Source: Muscardinus avellanarius
Taxonomy: Eukaryota > Chordata > Mammalia > Rodentia > Gliridae
Direction: 5' to 3'
Assembly (NCBI GenBank): GCA_963383645.1
Contig: OY726560.1
Span: forward strand, 86,167,093-86,231,092
Length of the DNA stretch: 64,000 bases
The translations under genes and the position numbers were made by a program. The notes beneath the pieces are model-generated. The model saw nothing but the letters and a program-made list of their open reading frames with translations. It ran no database searches and was not told where the DNA came from. Below, piece by piece: positions 10,312 to 23,300 of this stretch. How positions within the stretch are numbered: position 1 is the stretch's first letter; the number at the start of each line of letters is the position of its first letter.

Positions 10312-10502
10312 GAATATTTTTTCTTGGTACTTAGGATTAAACTCAGGGGCATTCTACCTCTAAGCTACAATTACAGCCTTTATTTATTTAACAACAGGTT
10401 GCTGAGCATTTTGTAAATTGCTGAGGCTGACTTCAAATCTGTGATCGTCTGGTCTCAGCCTCCCAAGTACTAGAATTATAGGCATGTACCACCATTCTAA
10501 GC
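10312..10502 (-). mobile_element. B1-dID SINE, minus
   Basis: TTGGTACTTAGGATTAAACT, GGCATTCTACCTCTAAGCTA, CTCAGCCTCCCAAGTACTAG, GGCATGTACCACCATTC. It lies about 250 bp downstream of exon G in gene orientation and in sense. Confidence 0.85.
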
Positions 10503-10749
10503 TAAACAGTCTGATGTTTAAAAACAAAAACCTATATGAAAGAGCATTGTTTAACTGATAAATTGTGCTGGAACTCTTAGGATAAAATGTCTTTCTTCTG
10601 ATAATTTTTCCAGAAGTCTTCATGATGCCTCTGAAGGGGCTCATTCTCAGAAGGACAATAAGCAGTTGTATCAAAGTTAAATATGTATTGAAAAATTGTA
10701 CAAATGCTGAGAAACTCTCTTGTCAGAGAGTACGTGAATCACTACTTAC

Positions 10750-10879
10750 ATTGTGCTTTGTGAGGTTTGAAATATTAGTTGCTATTGCTTGTAGCCAGTC
10801 AGCGGAGTCTTCAGCAGAGAGGCACTGGATAATCCCACTACATACCCCGTCCACAGCAGTGACTTGAAAGGCATTCTGC
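10750..10879 (-). CDS. SNTG1: SNTG1 exon G (C-terminal helix of PH1)
   Basis: 130-nt exon: one base completing Arg, then 43 codons, [43 protein letters not shown]. The S-A-E-D-x-x-D-W-L-x-A-I segment is the C-terminal alpha helix of the PH fold with its invariant Trp. It differs from human as I remember it at several surface positions (Thr for Ile, Ser for Thr, and Ser-Ala for Cys-Val before DWL). The acceptor is TTTACAG and the donor AAT|GTAAGT. This is the last SNTG1 exon in the window; at least 10.7 kb of intron follows it toward position 1. Confidence 0.95.
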
Positions 10880-13800
10880 CTGTAAACAGGTCAGAATGGA
10901 GCAAAGAAAAATAATGTCATTTATCTATCTGCAACTTGTAACAGTATTTGTTAAAAAGCTTTTATTGATAACAATATGATAATTAGCTTTCAAATTTAAG
11001 CTTGGTTACTTCCCTTTATAAATATACATTTTTAAAGTGAAATAATAATAAAAATAGACACAGATAATATAAAATTTTAAGTTAGTAGGAAGCTTCTCAG
11101 ACTTAGATAAATATGGACAATACTAGAGATGTAAAATATAAAACATGTAAAATGAAGAGAATCTAAGGCATTTCAGAAGCACTCATTTATCAGTTTGCAA
11201 TACAAGATTTAACTAATTGTTTTGATGATCATCACCTCCTTGTGAGATCTGCAGATCTTCAATGGGAAGAGCACAAGCGTGATCAACAGCACGCAGCACC
11301 CACACAACCATGCAACTCCTGAGCGGCAGCAGACATCCATTCCTCATTACAACTCATACATCTAAAACATGGTTGGTTCCTCCATTTTTAAAAAAGAAAT
11401 GTAATAAAACTTTTTCCATATAATTAAATACTATTAAAATTGAGTGAAAAAATAAAACATGTTTGAGAACAAGAGTTTTCTATTTTCTTTCTGATTCTAA
11501 GTAATGACATTCCTTTTTTAACTTTTTATTGGTGCATTGTAGTCATACATTTTAAGAGTGCAAAATGGTGGAGGCATATATGCCCAATTAGCCCCTACCC
11601 AAGTCCCACCCCATTCCCTTCCCTCCTTCCTTCTCATTTTTCCCTTAGTGATTGACTTTGATATGTTTGTTAATGTACATCATTAACATTAGAAAATTTT
11701 TCCTCTTCCCCCATCCTATCACCTCAAATTGCCTATTTGCTCATCTGTAGGATCTCTTATCCTTCTTCATCTAGAGTTCCTCCTATGACCCATTTTCTCC
11801 CTAGCATTCACATATTAGAGAGAGCATCCAATTTCTTATTTTTTGTAGTTGACTAACCTCACTTAGCATAATGTAATCTAGTTCCATCCATTTCCCTGTA
11901 ATTGACATAATTGTGAGTTTTATGGCTGAGTAAAATTCCATTGTGTATATATCCCATAGTTTTATGATCCATTCATCTGTTGATGGACATCTTGCCTGGT
12001 TCCATACTTTGGCAATAGTGAATTGTGCAGGTATGAACATAGATATGCATTCATTAGTTTGGTAGTTTGGTTTCCTTTGTTTTGGGTAGATACCCAGAGT
12101 GGTACTGCTGGATCATATGGTAAGTTCACCCCCATTCCTCTGAGGATCCTCCATACAGTTTTCAAAAGGGGTTGCACTAATTTGCAGTCCCACTAACAAT
12201 GTAGAAAGTTCCCACTTCTCCACATCCTCTCCAGCCTTTGTTGTATGTGTTTTGAATTATTGCCATTCTAGTGTGAGTTATGACATTCTTAATCTGTGCT
12301 GGTGTTGAGAAATTTAAGTAACACCAACTTTTTCAAAGAATGCAATGACTAGTCTATCTGCACGGTTCTTTATTGATGTTGTTTTGGTAAGGAAAATAAA
12401 GTGATGCCATTCTTTTTTCAAAGCACTGTCAAGGCCAAAGCTGCTCTTCCAAGTTTTATGATTTGATTTTGTTTTCTCCTGCATCAAGTGTTTAGATACA
12501 AACTGCAAAGACAAGAATAGATAGAACTCATAAATGGATGGGAGCTGACCAAATGTCTCAGACTTCAGAATTCCCTGTTGTGTCCTAGTGCACTTTAGAA
12601 GATTCATGAACTGGATTTAAATCTCAGATGATTATAAAGTGAGGAGACACTGTTGCAGCTTAGTCTTTGCAATGCATTGCAAATTAACAAAATTTAAAAA
12701 TTTTAAAAATTAACAAAATTTATACATTTTTTTCAAATTCATAAAAACACCTTTCCTCTCTATTTTGAGTTTTATAATAGGGCATTTGTGGACATTAGAC
12801 ATTATTCAAAGCATAAATATGGTTCAGCTTCTAGTGAAGTCTCTGTTAACATTTCTTAGACCAGTTTCTATCTCAGAACCAAGCATGGTGAGGGTGTTGA
12901 CCATCAGGGCACTTTGTACTCAGGTTATTCATTTTTTTGTAGTTCTTGGCATTTTAATTTTGAGTTATATCCCTAGTCCTATTTAATTTTATTTTGAAAT
13001 GGGTCTTGCTAAACTTCTGCATGACAACCTCAAATTTAATCCTCCTATCACAGTCTCCCAAGTACTGGAATTCTTTTCCTGTACCACCACATCTGGCACT
13101 TAAATATATTTAGAGAAAGTGGTTTACAGAGCCTTGACAGAACATTTTCTGCTGAAAATAGGAAATTGTTCATATGGGTTTTTTTTTGTTTGTTTGTTTT
13201 CTCTTCAAGATACAAAAGTGCTTTTAGAAAATACAAGTATTATCTATCTCTGAAATAAAGGTCTTTTAAATTTGTGGCAAGGAAAAACCATTAACAGAGT
13301 ACTAGAAATTTAAATGGATGTGTTTAGCTTTAATTGTAATGTTTAACAGTAAGATATTTGAAACATCCAGACTAAAGCTCAGCCATCCATAGAAAATAAG
13401 AATGATTTTGAGCTTAGTAATATACATTATTCCTGATTTCTAATTATTCTAAATGTTGCTTCATATACCTTAAAGTGTGCCTTGAATATGTTCATCCTTT
13501 CTGCTTTAAATGGCTCTTAGCATCTAGATATTCTTTAGTGGATTAAGGTCCATTCACTCAGAACAAATCTTCAAGCTATGTTATAGTAAAAGTTACATAG
13601 TATCCAAGTAGACTAATTCTGAGAGTCTAATCTTGTATAAACCTAGACCTATATGTTAATATAAAAGTTTTTACATTGTATCTACTTTTCAAAATTAATA
13701 GATACCCTTTCTTAAAGTCCTTGAACAGTTTCTTTGGTTATATATCACAAGGTATGCTATATACTGATTTAACAGGAATTTGCTGAGTTGGAAACAAATA

Positions 13801-16800
13801 TTTTCACATATTGTTGAAGCTCTAGGAGCAATGATGCTTTAACTAACCATTACTATGCAGTCTTGCTTGCCATATTTTGCAGCAGACTGGCTCAGCTGGG
13901 CACAATAAATCTGGCACTGAGTCCGCTCTAGACCGAGTTTCTCAGAAAGATGGCAGAGGCTTTGGTTGCAGTTCTGCAGCCACTTATCTGCAGCGATTTT
14001 TTCCCTTTTTATGAAATAAACTCCTTTAAGTTCCTATTCACGGTGCTAAAAGTGGAGATTCCTCTCCGGGAAAGAATCTGACATGGACAAATGCCTCTAG
14101 TGAAATTGACACTTTATTACAAGAACCCAGAAAATTTATATACTTCACCAGTAAGATTAGTAGTAAAAAAAAAAAAAAAAGAAGTGTAATCACCACAAAA
14201 CAATAGTGAGGGACATGTAAACAAAGTAAAAAAAAAAACAAAAAAAACCCACTAGTCCGGGCATTCAAGATTAGCTCCGATTAGCTTGGGATCCTGTGAC
14301 CAAATCCAGCCCCCTGCCCTTGAGCCCCCTGCCCTAGCAGACAGGCAGCTCCAAAGGGCAAATTCCAGAAGACACAGGCATGCCCAGGGCTTGGAGAAGA
14401 CAGCTTCTCATGGAATCTCCTTTAACTCATTTCGGAACTTTCTGTTCCTAGGGCTTAGTCCATATGGCAGGCATGGGGAGATATGACGATCCAAGGGGAT
14501 GTGATGGAGGTCTCCCAGGTTTCATCCGCATTGCCATTTAAAGTCTGAAAGCTTAAACAAGCTCACAACACAGTTTAACAGATAAACACCAAAAATAACA
14601 TGAAGTTTTTAGATTTAGTTGTCAGATGTACTTCTCTAGCTGCTGAGCACTTTTCCTCAAATGACAGGCTTATTAGAAGCCTATTCCTTTTTTAATAATC
14701 CTATTACAAACCCTCTGCAACTTCCTTTTCTTTTCTGATTACCCTGATTCCCTGATTCTCTCTTTCCCATTTGGGACAATCTTAGGATAAGCTCTTCTTC
14801 ATACAAAAATGCTTTCTTATTCTCACCATATTTCCTTTTTTCACACTTACACATTTATTATATCTGTCCTTTGTTCTGACATATTCATTTCTTAACCACG
14901 TGGTGCCTGCCTCCCTGTTTTGCGCAGTGCACATACTGGGTGTAAAGGTCAAGAATCTTCCTAGCCTTTCAGCTCTATTGTATCGGGCAATATTGGCTGC
15001 TCATCAAGTAGGCTGCTTTCAAGTCACACACAAAGTTTATCTTCTCTGTATCTAGGCTGGATCACAAGGAGAGGGGTAAACAGAGGCACTGGTTGCCTCC
15101 CTTGCAAGTTTTTAGGGCTAATGACTTCAGCTGACTCTTACGGCGATTAGAATGAAGGTCAGAGATAGAGGGAAAATCTGCGTTTGTAATTGCTGTGACT
15201 GGAATGCTTCCACAGCATCTGAATTCTGACTAGATTTTATTACCATTTGAGCAAAGCTCAAATTTAGAGGCTTAGACAAATTACTAGAAAATTTATTTTC
15301 CACGGACTCAGTTTCTCTCACAGTCCTGATCTTACATCACCAGAGCAATTCATGTGGAAAGTTAAAAGAATCATTACCAAAAGAATAGTAATTATGAAAG
15401 AATATCTAAAAGTGGGGGTGTACTTTGGCCAGAGACAACACTTCCCTTCAGGGCTCTGCTTTCTTTAAGCTTAGCCAATTTCTTGCGTGGGAATCACACG
15501 TAAATGCCGAGGAAGAGGCGGCAATATTTTATTCTTTGGTGACCAAATAATCATGTAGAAATATCACTTCATCAAATACCTGGGAAGAACTGCAAATATT
15601 CTACTTTTTTGAGCATTTAGAGATGTAGTTATGTGACTTGAAATAAATAATAAGAGTCAATATTCTTATTTTGTCTTATTTACTTTTTAATTTTTTATTG
15701 GTGCATTGTAATCATACATATTAATGAAGTAAAAAATGGTATAGGCATACATGCACACATCATGCAATTAGCTCTTACCCAGATCCTGACCCCTTTCTTC
15801 CTCCCTCCCGCCTTCTCATGTTTGGCTTAATGATTGACCTTGACATGTTAGTTAATGTACATCATGTGCATTAGGACATTTTCCTCTTCCCCTTTCCCAT
15901 CATCTTAGTTATTTGTTCATCTATAGAATTTCCTCCTTTGTCTAGAGTTCCTCCTCTGACCCATTTTCTCCCTACCTTTCCCATATTAGGGAGAGCATCT
16001 AATTTTTTATGTTTTATGACTGACTAATTAAACAGCATAATGTCCTCCAGTTCCATCCATTTCCCTGAAAATTAGATAATTTTGTCTTCTTTATGACTGA
16101 GTAGAATTCCGTTGTACATATCCCATAATTTTGTAATCCATTCATCTGTTGAGGGACATCTTGGCTGGTTTCATAGTTTGGCAATTGTGAATTGTACAGC
16201 TATGAACAAAAATATGCATGCATTTAGTTTGGTAGTTTGGTTTCCCTTCTTTGGGTAGATACCCAGAAGTAGTATTGCTAGAAAATATGATAAGTTTGTT
16301 CCCATTTTTCTGAGGATTCTTCATACAGTTTTCCAAAGTGTTTACACTAATTTGTGATTCCACCAACAATGGATTAGATTCTCACTTGTTCACATCCTCA
16401 CCAGCATTTGCTGTTCTTTGAATGATTGCCATTCTAGTTAGAGTTAGGTGAAATCTCAGGGTAGTTTTGATTTGCATCTCTCTGATTGCCAGTGATGCTG
16501 AACATTTATTTCATTTATTGGCCATTTGAATTTCTTCTTTTGTGAAGTGTCTAGTTTACTTGCCCATTTTGTTGGATTATTTGTTTTTTAATGCTGAGTT
16601 TCTTGAGTTCTCTGTATATTCTAGATATTAGTTTTCTATAGGAAGAGTAGGTGGCAAAAATCTTCTCTCACTGGCTCTTGGTTGAGGTTCTTGATCATTT
16701 CCTTTGCTACACAAAAGCTCTCCAGTTTAATGCAATCCCAAGTATTGGTCCATCTTTTAGTTTCTTGTGCTTTTGGAGTCTTGTTGAGTAAGTTTCTACC

Positions 16801-17268
16801 TGTGCCCATGTGTTGCAGTGTTGGACCTATGCCTTCTTCAAAAAGCCTCAAGGTCTCTAACTTCCAAGTCTTTGATTTATCTTGAATTGACTCTTGTGCA
16901 GGATGATAAAATAGGGTTTATTTCTATTTTTCTGCATATGGTTAACTAGATTTGCCAGCATCATTTGTTCAAGAGGGTGTCTTTTTATTTTTATGTGGAT
17001 CATATTAAAAATGTCATACATTCTAAATGTGCTTGGTGTCCTCTCCCTCCTTCTTCCCTTCCCCCTTCCTAAAAATGAGTGTCCAGGATAACCATGCTAC
17101 ATTCATACTTTTACACATATCTGGATGTAGCTCCTCCATTAATCAACCTCAGCCCTCTTTATCTCCTACCATTCCATTTAAGCTTTGCTGAGGTTTCCCC
17201 TCCATTATCTGTTGTCCCTCTGGTATCTTTTTTCAGTGTATTTTTTTGGGGGGGTCTCTTTGTCAAAT

Positions 17269-17345
<77 letters not shown>

Positions 17346-20300
17346 CACTGGGGATGGAACCCAGCGACATTCTACCTCCGAGGTACAGCCCCAGCCCTTT
17401 TTTATTTTTTATTTTGAAACATGGTCTCCCTGAGTTGCAAAGGGCCTCACTAAATAGCTGAGGCTGTCTGTAAACCATAATCCTCCTGTTGAAGCCTCCC
17501 AAATGCTGAATTATAAGCAAGCGCCACCATGCCCAGCTGTCAATCATCAATTGGCTATAAGTGTGGGGATTTGTTTCTGAGTCTTCTATTCTGCTCCACT
17601 GGTCTATGTATTTGATTTTGTGACAGGATTATGCTTTTTATTATTATTATGGCTTTGTAGTATTCTTTAAAGTCAAGTATTGTAATTCCTCCTGCATGGA
17701 TTTTGTTGCTGAGAACCACTTTGCTATTCTGGGTATTTTTTGTTATTCCAAATGAATTTAAGGAAAAATTTTGATGACAATTATTCTGCCCATCCAAAAA
17801 TATGGGGGATCTTTCCATCTTCTAAGGTCTCTTGGTTTCTTTTTTAGTATTTTATAATTTTCTTTGTAGAGGTCTTTTTCCTCTTTAAGTTTATTCCTAA
17901 TTATTTTTTTGTGGGATATCCTGAGTTGAAGCGTATTCTGGATTTTGTTCTCAGTGGATTAGGCCTGTAGTTTTTCTTCCTTGATCTGCCTTTATTTGGT
18001 TTTGGTATTAATGTGGAAATGGCTTCATAGAATGTATTTGGGAGAGTCCAATTTTTTTCTATGTCACAAAATAGGTTGAGGAGTATTGGGATTAGCTCTT
18101 CTACAAAGGTTTTATAGAATTCACTTGGGAAACCATCTGGTCCTAGGCTTTTCTTTGATGGTAAGCTCTTTATTGCTGTTTCAATCTCTTTGATTACTAT
18201 TGGTTGGTTTAAATTTTCTATATCTTCTTGACTCCATTTAGGAAGGTTGTAAGTATCTAGAAAGTTGTCAATTTTTTCCAGATTTTTCATTTATTGAAGT
18301 ATATTTTTTCAAAGTAATTTCTGATAATCCTCTAGATTTCTACACTATTGGTAGTAATGTCTCCTTTTCATCTCTTATCTTTGTAATTTAGATTGATTCT
18401 CTTTTTATCCTTAATTTGGCTAGTGATTTATCTATCTTGTTAATTATTTTTTCATGAAACCAGCTTTTGGTTTTGTTGATGTTTTGTATTTTTTTTATTC
18501 TCTACTTCCTTGATTTCTTCTCTGATTTTTAATAACTTCCTGTCTTCTGCTGGTTTTTGGGTTAGACTATTCCTGTTTTTCAAGGGCTTTGAGCTGTGTA
18601 TTTTTGTCTTATTTAATGGCATAACTCTGGAAATTTATAGACACTTATACTCATTAATTTAGTATTGTGAGACATTAAATTTTAAGGCTGGAAATATTGA
18701 GCATACCTAGTACCTAGTAATCTTGAGCATACCTAGGCAAAATTATGATTCTGAGCTTAATTCAGGTATGTTAAAATAAAATACCTACTCAAGTCTTGAG
18801 TTCAGATTTTACATTTTATACTTAAACTTTTTATAGCTTCTAGTATTCATTATCATTTTTCTGGCAATAAAAACTATCCCCAAATGTTGCTGAATTTCAA
18901 AGTAGATGTATTTATTAAAATACAAATGTAGTATTCCTTGTATGAAAAATGCATTACTTTCAATAAGAGTTAGCAGCTTTCCATTAACATATGCATACAC
19001 ATGAATATGCATACGTTTCTAATGAATAAAGATAATAATTCATGTTTTGATTTATTTCTGATCTTACCCAACATGAGGACATATGTAAAAATATGCTTGG
19101 TTTGTAGGGGGCATAAAGAGAAGAAAGCAGAGAAGACTTTTTTTGCATGAGGAACAAGAATTGAAAACCCAAGTTTAGAGAGTTGTTCTATTACAGCCAC
19201 ATGTGACAATACTGGACATGACTGTGGACAATCCAGCTCAGAGAGAGGAGGGAGCGTAAGTCCTCAAAGAACATGGGACTTTGCACAGAGCCTACCAGGT
19301 TTAGTTTGGTGTGGTATGGTGGTCCTCGTTGACCAGTGAGGAAACTATTATTGTGTAAAATATGATATGATGTGGAACAGAATTAAGAATGTATAGCCAG
19401 GTGTGGTAGCACACACCTATAAACCCAACAGGAGGATCACAGGTTTGAGGCCAGCCTTAGCAACACAGCAAGACCGTTTCCAAAAATAAAAAGGAAAGCT
19501 GAGTAGTTTTGGGGTTGAATGCCCTTAAGTTCAATCCATAGTACTAGAAAAAAAAATTATTAGAGTAAAAATGAAATAAGTAGCTCAAGGTTTATTTTAA
19601 GACAGTAGAAATGATTTAATCAAAGATTTATTTGTTCTTTACTATAGATTGAACTCAGGGTATTGTACATCTGAGATACACCTTCAACTTTTTTTAATAT
19701 TTTTTATTATTTATTTATTTTTATATTTATTTTTGTGGTACTTCGGATTAAACCCAGGAACATATTAATTCTAAAAGTGTTAAAGCCACCAGCACTTTTT
19801 ATGTTTTATTTGGACACAAGACCATGCTATGTTGCGTAGAATCTCACCATCGCTGAGGCTTGTCTCCAACCTGTGACCCTCTTATTTCAGCCTCCCATGT
19901 ACTGAAATTATATAATGATTTAATTGATCTTTTTATTTTTATTTATTTTTTGGTACTATAGATTGAACCCAATGGCATTCTACTTCTGAGATACACCCCA
20001 ACCATTTTTAATATTTCTTAATATTTATTTAGTTTTGTATTTATTTTTTGTGGTAGTTACTATTAAACCCAAGAACATTTTAACTCTAAAAGTGCTAAAC
20101 CTCCAGCACTTTTTATGTTTTATTTTGAAACAAGACCATGCTAGTTTGCTTAGAATCTCACCATTGCTGATGCTGGTCTCCAACCTGTTACCCTCTTGTT
20201 TCAGCCCCTCAAGTACTGGAATTATAGGCATGCATTAGTTTTATTTTTATTTTGAAACACAATCTCACTTAGTTGCTGAGACTGGCCTCAAACCTGTGAT

Positions 20301-23300
20301 CCTCTTGTCTCAGCCTCACAGGTACTGGGATTGCAGGCATGAACCACCATATCAGTATCATTTCCTTTTTTTTTTTTTTTTTTTTGAGGGTCTGGGGATG
20401 GAACCCATGGGCATTTGACCGCCGAGCTACACCCCCTGTCCTAATTTTTTTTTCTTTATTTCAAAACCGGGTCTCACTGAGTTGCAGAGGGCCTCACTAA
20501 GTAGCTGAGGCTGTCTGCGAACTGCGATCCTCCAGTCTCAGCCTCCCAAATGCTGGGATTACAAGCGTGCACCACGACACCTGGCTTTCATTTCCCTTTT
20601 TAATGAATTATGAGCAGAATGAGCAGTGAACAGTATAGCTGAGGAAAGCATAAACTCTAGACAGATGATAATCATTTCAGGAAGAAACATCAGAGTCCTA
20701 AAAAACATGGCTGTTCAACATGCTTCAGTGCCTATACTGGCGACAACGCAGGCCTCACCAGCAAGAGTTTTGCAAATCAGGCTACATTTTTACCACACCC
20801 TGAAGGCCATGCAGGGTCAGTGGTATTGCTGAAACACTGGAATGAAAATATCGCGTTTGGTTAGAAAGAGCTCTGTATGGTGGTGAGGAAGATAGAAAAA
20901 GAGACCAAATGAAGGTGGAAAGAGGTGTCAGAGGGTATTAAAGCAATGTGCAGATCCACAATGATGATAACCTGTCTTAAGAGAGTGGCTTTGGGCATGA
21001 AGGAGAGAACATTGACTGGATTATGCAAAAGAGGTACATTGCACTTGATCTGACAATTTATCAAAATAACATTGAAGAAAGAATACTCAAATCAGTAGTT
21101 TGAAGCAGTTGTACTCAAATTCTCTCTGTGCTTGCTTTGCTTCACATGACACAGGCCCAATCTTCTTGCTTGGGAAGGCCACATTAGTTTACATTTGTTC
21201 TAATTTCAGATTCAAATATAATGCTGCTTAGTGAAATCCATAAGGATTCTTTCCAAACTATCCTACATACTTCCCAAACTTTAACTCTACCAATCCCTTT
21301 CATGATTTAAAGCAGATAAATTATTATTCCCTGAAGATCTCTGCATGCTTACACACCTGGGCCATTCCTGCAGGGATCAATCGGAAGTGCCTCTGTCCAA
21401 CCCCATTCACTATCTATGAGATTGCTGAAGTAAATTCATGTTGTGACATTCTCAGTTTTATCTGCAAATCAAAGAAGGCAGCACGTGTCCTACTTACCTC
21501 TTCACTTTGAATGTTATGGACTACACTTCTGAAAAACCAGCAATATGTTAAAAATATGAGTTGTGATATATTAAACACATCAGCTGAGTGTGGTGGTGCA
21601 TTCTTTTATTCTCAGTACTTTGGGGGCTAAGACAGAAGGAGCATAGGCTAGCTTCAGCAACTTTAGAGAGACCCTTTTTCAAAGTAAAAATTTAAAAAAA
21701 TAAAATAAAAAGGCTCAGATGTAGAATGCCTCCTGGTTCAAACCCTAATAAAAATATAATTATAATTATATAATAATATTATAAAAGAATATAATAATTC
21801 TTTTTCACTAGGCTTAAAGGAGAACCATCTGTCATTAAGTCCTACCACATACAGTGCCAGTCAAGTGATCAGTCTTCAATTTGCCATTGCTAACATCTCT
21901 GCCATGCTTTAGCAATGCCCTTCAGCTGAGCTGAGGTCTGCAGACACTTAGGACAGCTCCATTGTCGGACTTGTGTTCTCACACTCTGGCATTGACCTCT
22001 CACCACTTTGCAACTGACCTATTATTTCTCATTTTAATTATCCCTTCCAATGTTTCAGAGCATAAATGTATTCAAGATACATCTACATTCCCCTAGACTG
22101 AGCTTCCTGTTCATCCTTATAAATTTTGTGGATTTTTTTTCAGTACTCAGGATTGAATCCAGGGGCATTCTACCCCCAAGCATCCCAGCCCTAATATTTA
22201 TTCTTTATTTTGAAACAGGGTCTCACTAAGTTGCAAAGGGCTTCACTAAGTAGCTGAGGCTGCCCATGAAACTGAAATCCTCTTGTCTCAGCCTCCCAAG
22301 TAATGAGATTACAAGCATGTGCCACCACTTCCAGTAATTTTGAGGTTTTTTTTTTAACCACTCTAATATTTTCTGTCATTTTCACCTCACGTGTTTCCTA
22401 TCTATTTTTCAGCTCTAAAAATTTCAGTGTAATTAAGTGCATATCTTCTTCTCAATGTGCCAGTATGCCTTGGAAAAATAACAAATTGTGCAAAAATTCT
22501 TGGTTGTTATCTTCTTATCTTTCTATGTTTGAGAAAGTACACATTACACATGGACATTTATGTGTTTACCTAGAAGTTATCTCATTCAGCTCTTGCTGGA
22601 AACTCTGCTCCCAAGTAAGAGCTCCTCCATGGTATCTATCCTTCAGTCCACCAATCTAACTCCTATGGATCAAATAGCCTTGCGTTTCAAATTCATAACG
22701 TCTGGTATCTGGCCAGTGGAAGCACCATATTCTCTATCTTTATCCAGTTTTTGTTATAATATGTGGGCTTTAGGAATATGCTCCTTCAACAGGGCTTTCT
22801 TAACTCTTTTTTAATATTTTATCAAACATAATCAAGTTCCTTGAGACACTAGACTTTCTGGCTGTGAAAAATATTAAAATGCAATTGATAGTACTTGGGA
22901 GGTTGAGGCAGGAGGGTCACAGTATTAAGGCCTGCCTGGGCAACAGAGAGAGACCCTATCTAAAAATAAAAAGCAAGAAGCCAGGGACAAAACTTTCACA
23001 CAGCAAAGCATGCTTTGCTCTTTGTTCTCTCCTTAGGAAGCCCTTCACCAGCTTTTTGGCTTGGCCAACTTTGCCCACTCTTCTGAAATCATTTAAATTG
23101 TTCCAGGGTCTTCCCTAACCTCATTTAGGTTTTTTCCCTTCTCCATGTTTCCATATCACCCAGTAAGTATTTCTTACACACAATAAGAAAAAATAACCCA
23201 GGGACTTTATACATTATACCTCCCAGCTACACCCCCAAGCCTTTTTGTATTTTGTTTAGAAACAGGGTCTTGCTAACTTGCTGAGGCTGGTTTTGAACCT

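Larger units (their letters stand above)
15683..18601 (-). mobile_element. 5'-truncated L1, minus, with nested insertions
   Basis: The L1 3' terminus is at the left (TTTTTTATTGGTGCATTGTA), continuing through inverse 3' UTR and ORF2. A perfect 14-bp target duplication TTTTGTCTTATTTA sits at 15669-15682 and 18602-18615. 17901-18290 still reads the start of the reverse transcriptase domain ([20 protein letters not shown]), but the catalytic YADD/FADD region is deleted between about 17830 and 17930. Interrupted by an L1 3' piece (about 16987-17221) and a SINE (about 17267-17537). Sense to SNTG1. Confidence 0.93.

Noticed and set aside
1..10749. Search for the next SNTG1 exon after exon G
   Set aside because: No matching translation seen on the minus strand; the intron likely extends past position 1.
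17263..17550. Frame encoding Ser-Leu and Thr-His dipeptide repeats
   Set aside because: Translation of the AG/TG microsatellite and SINE.
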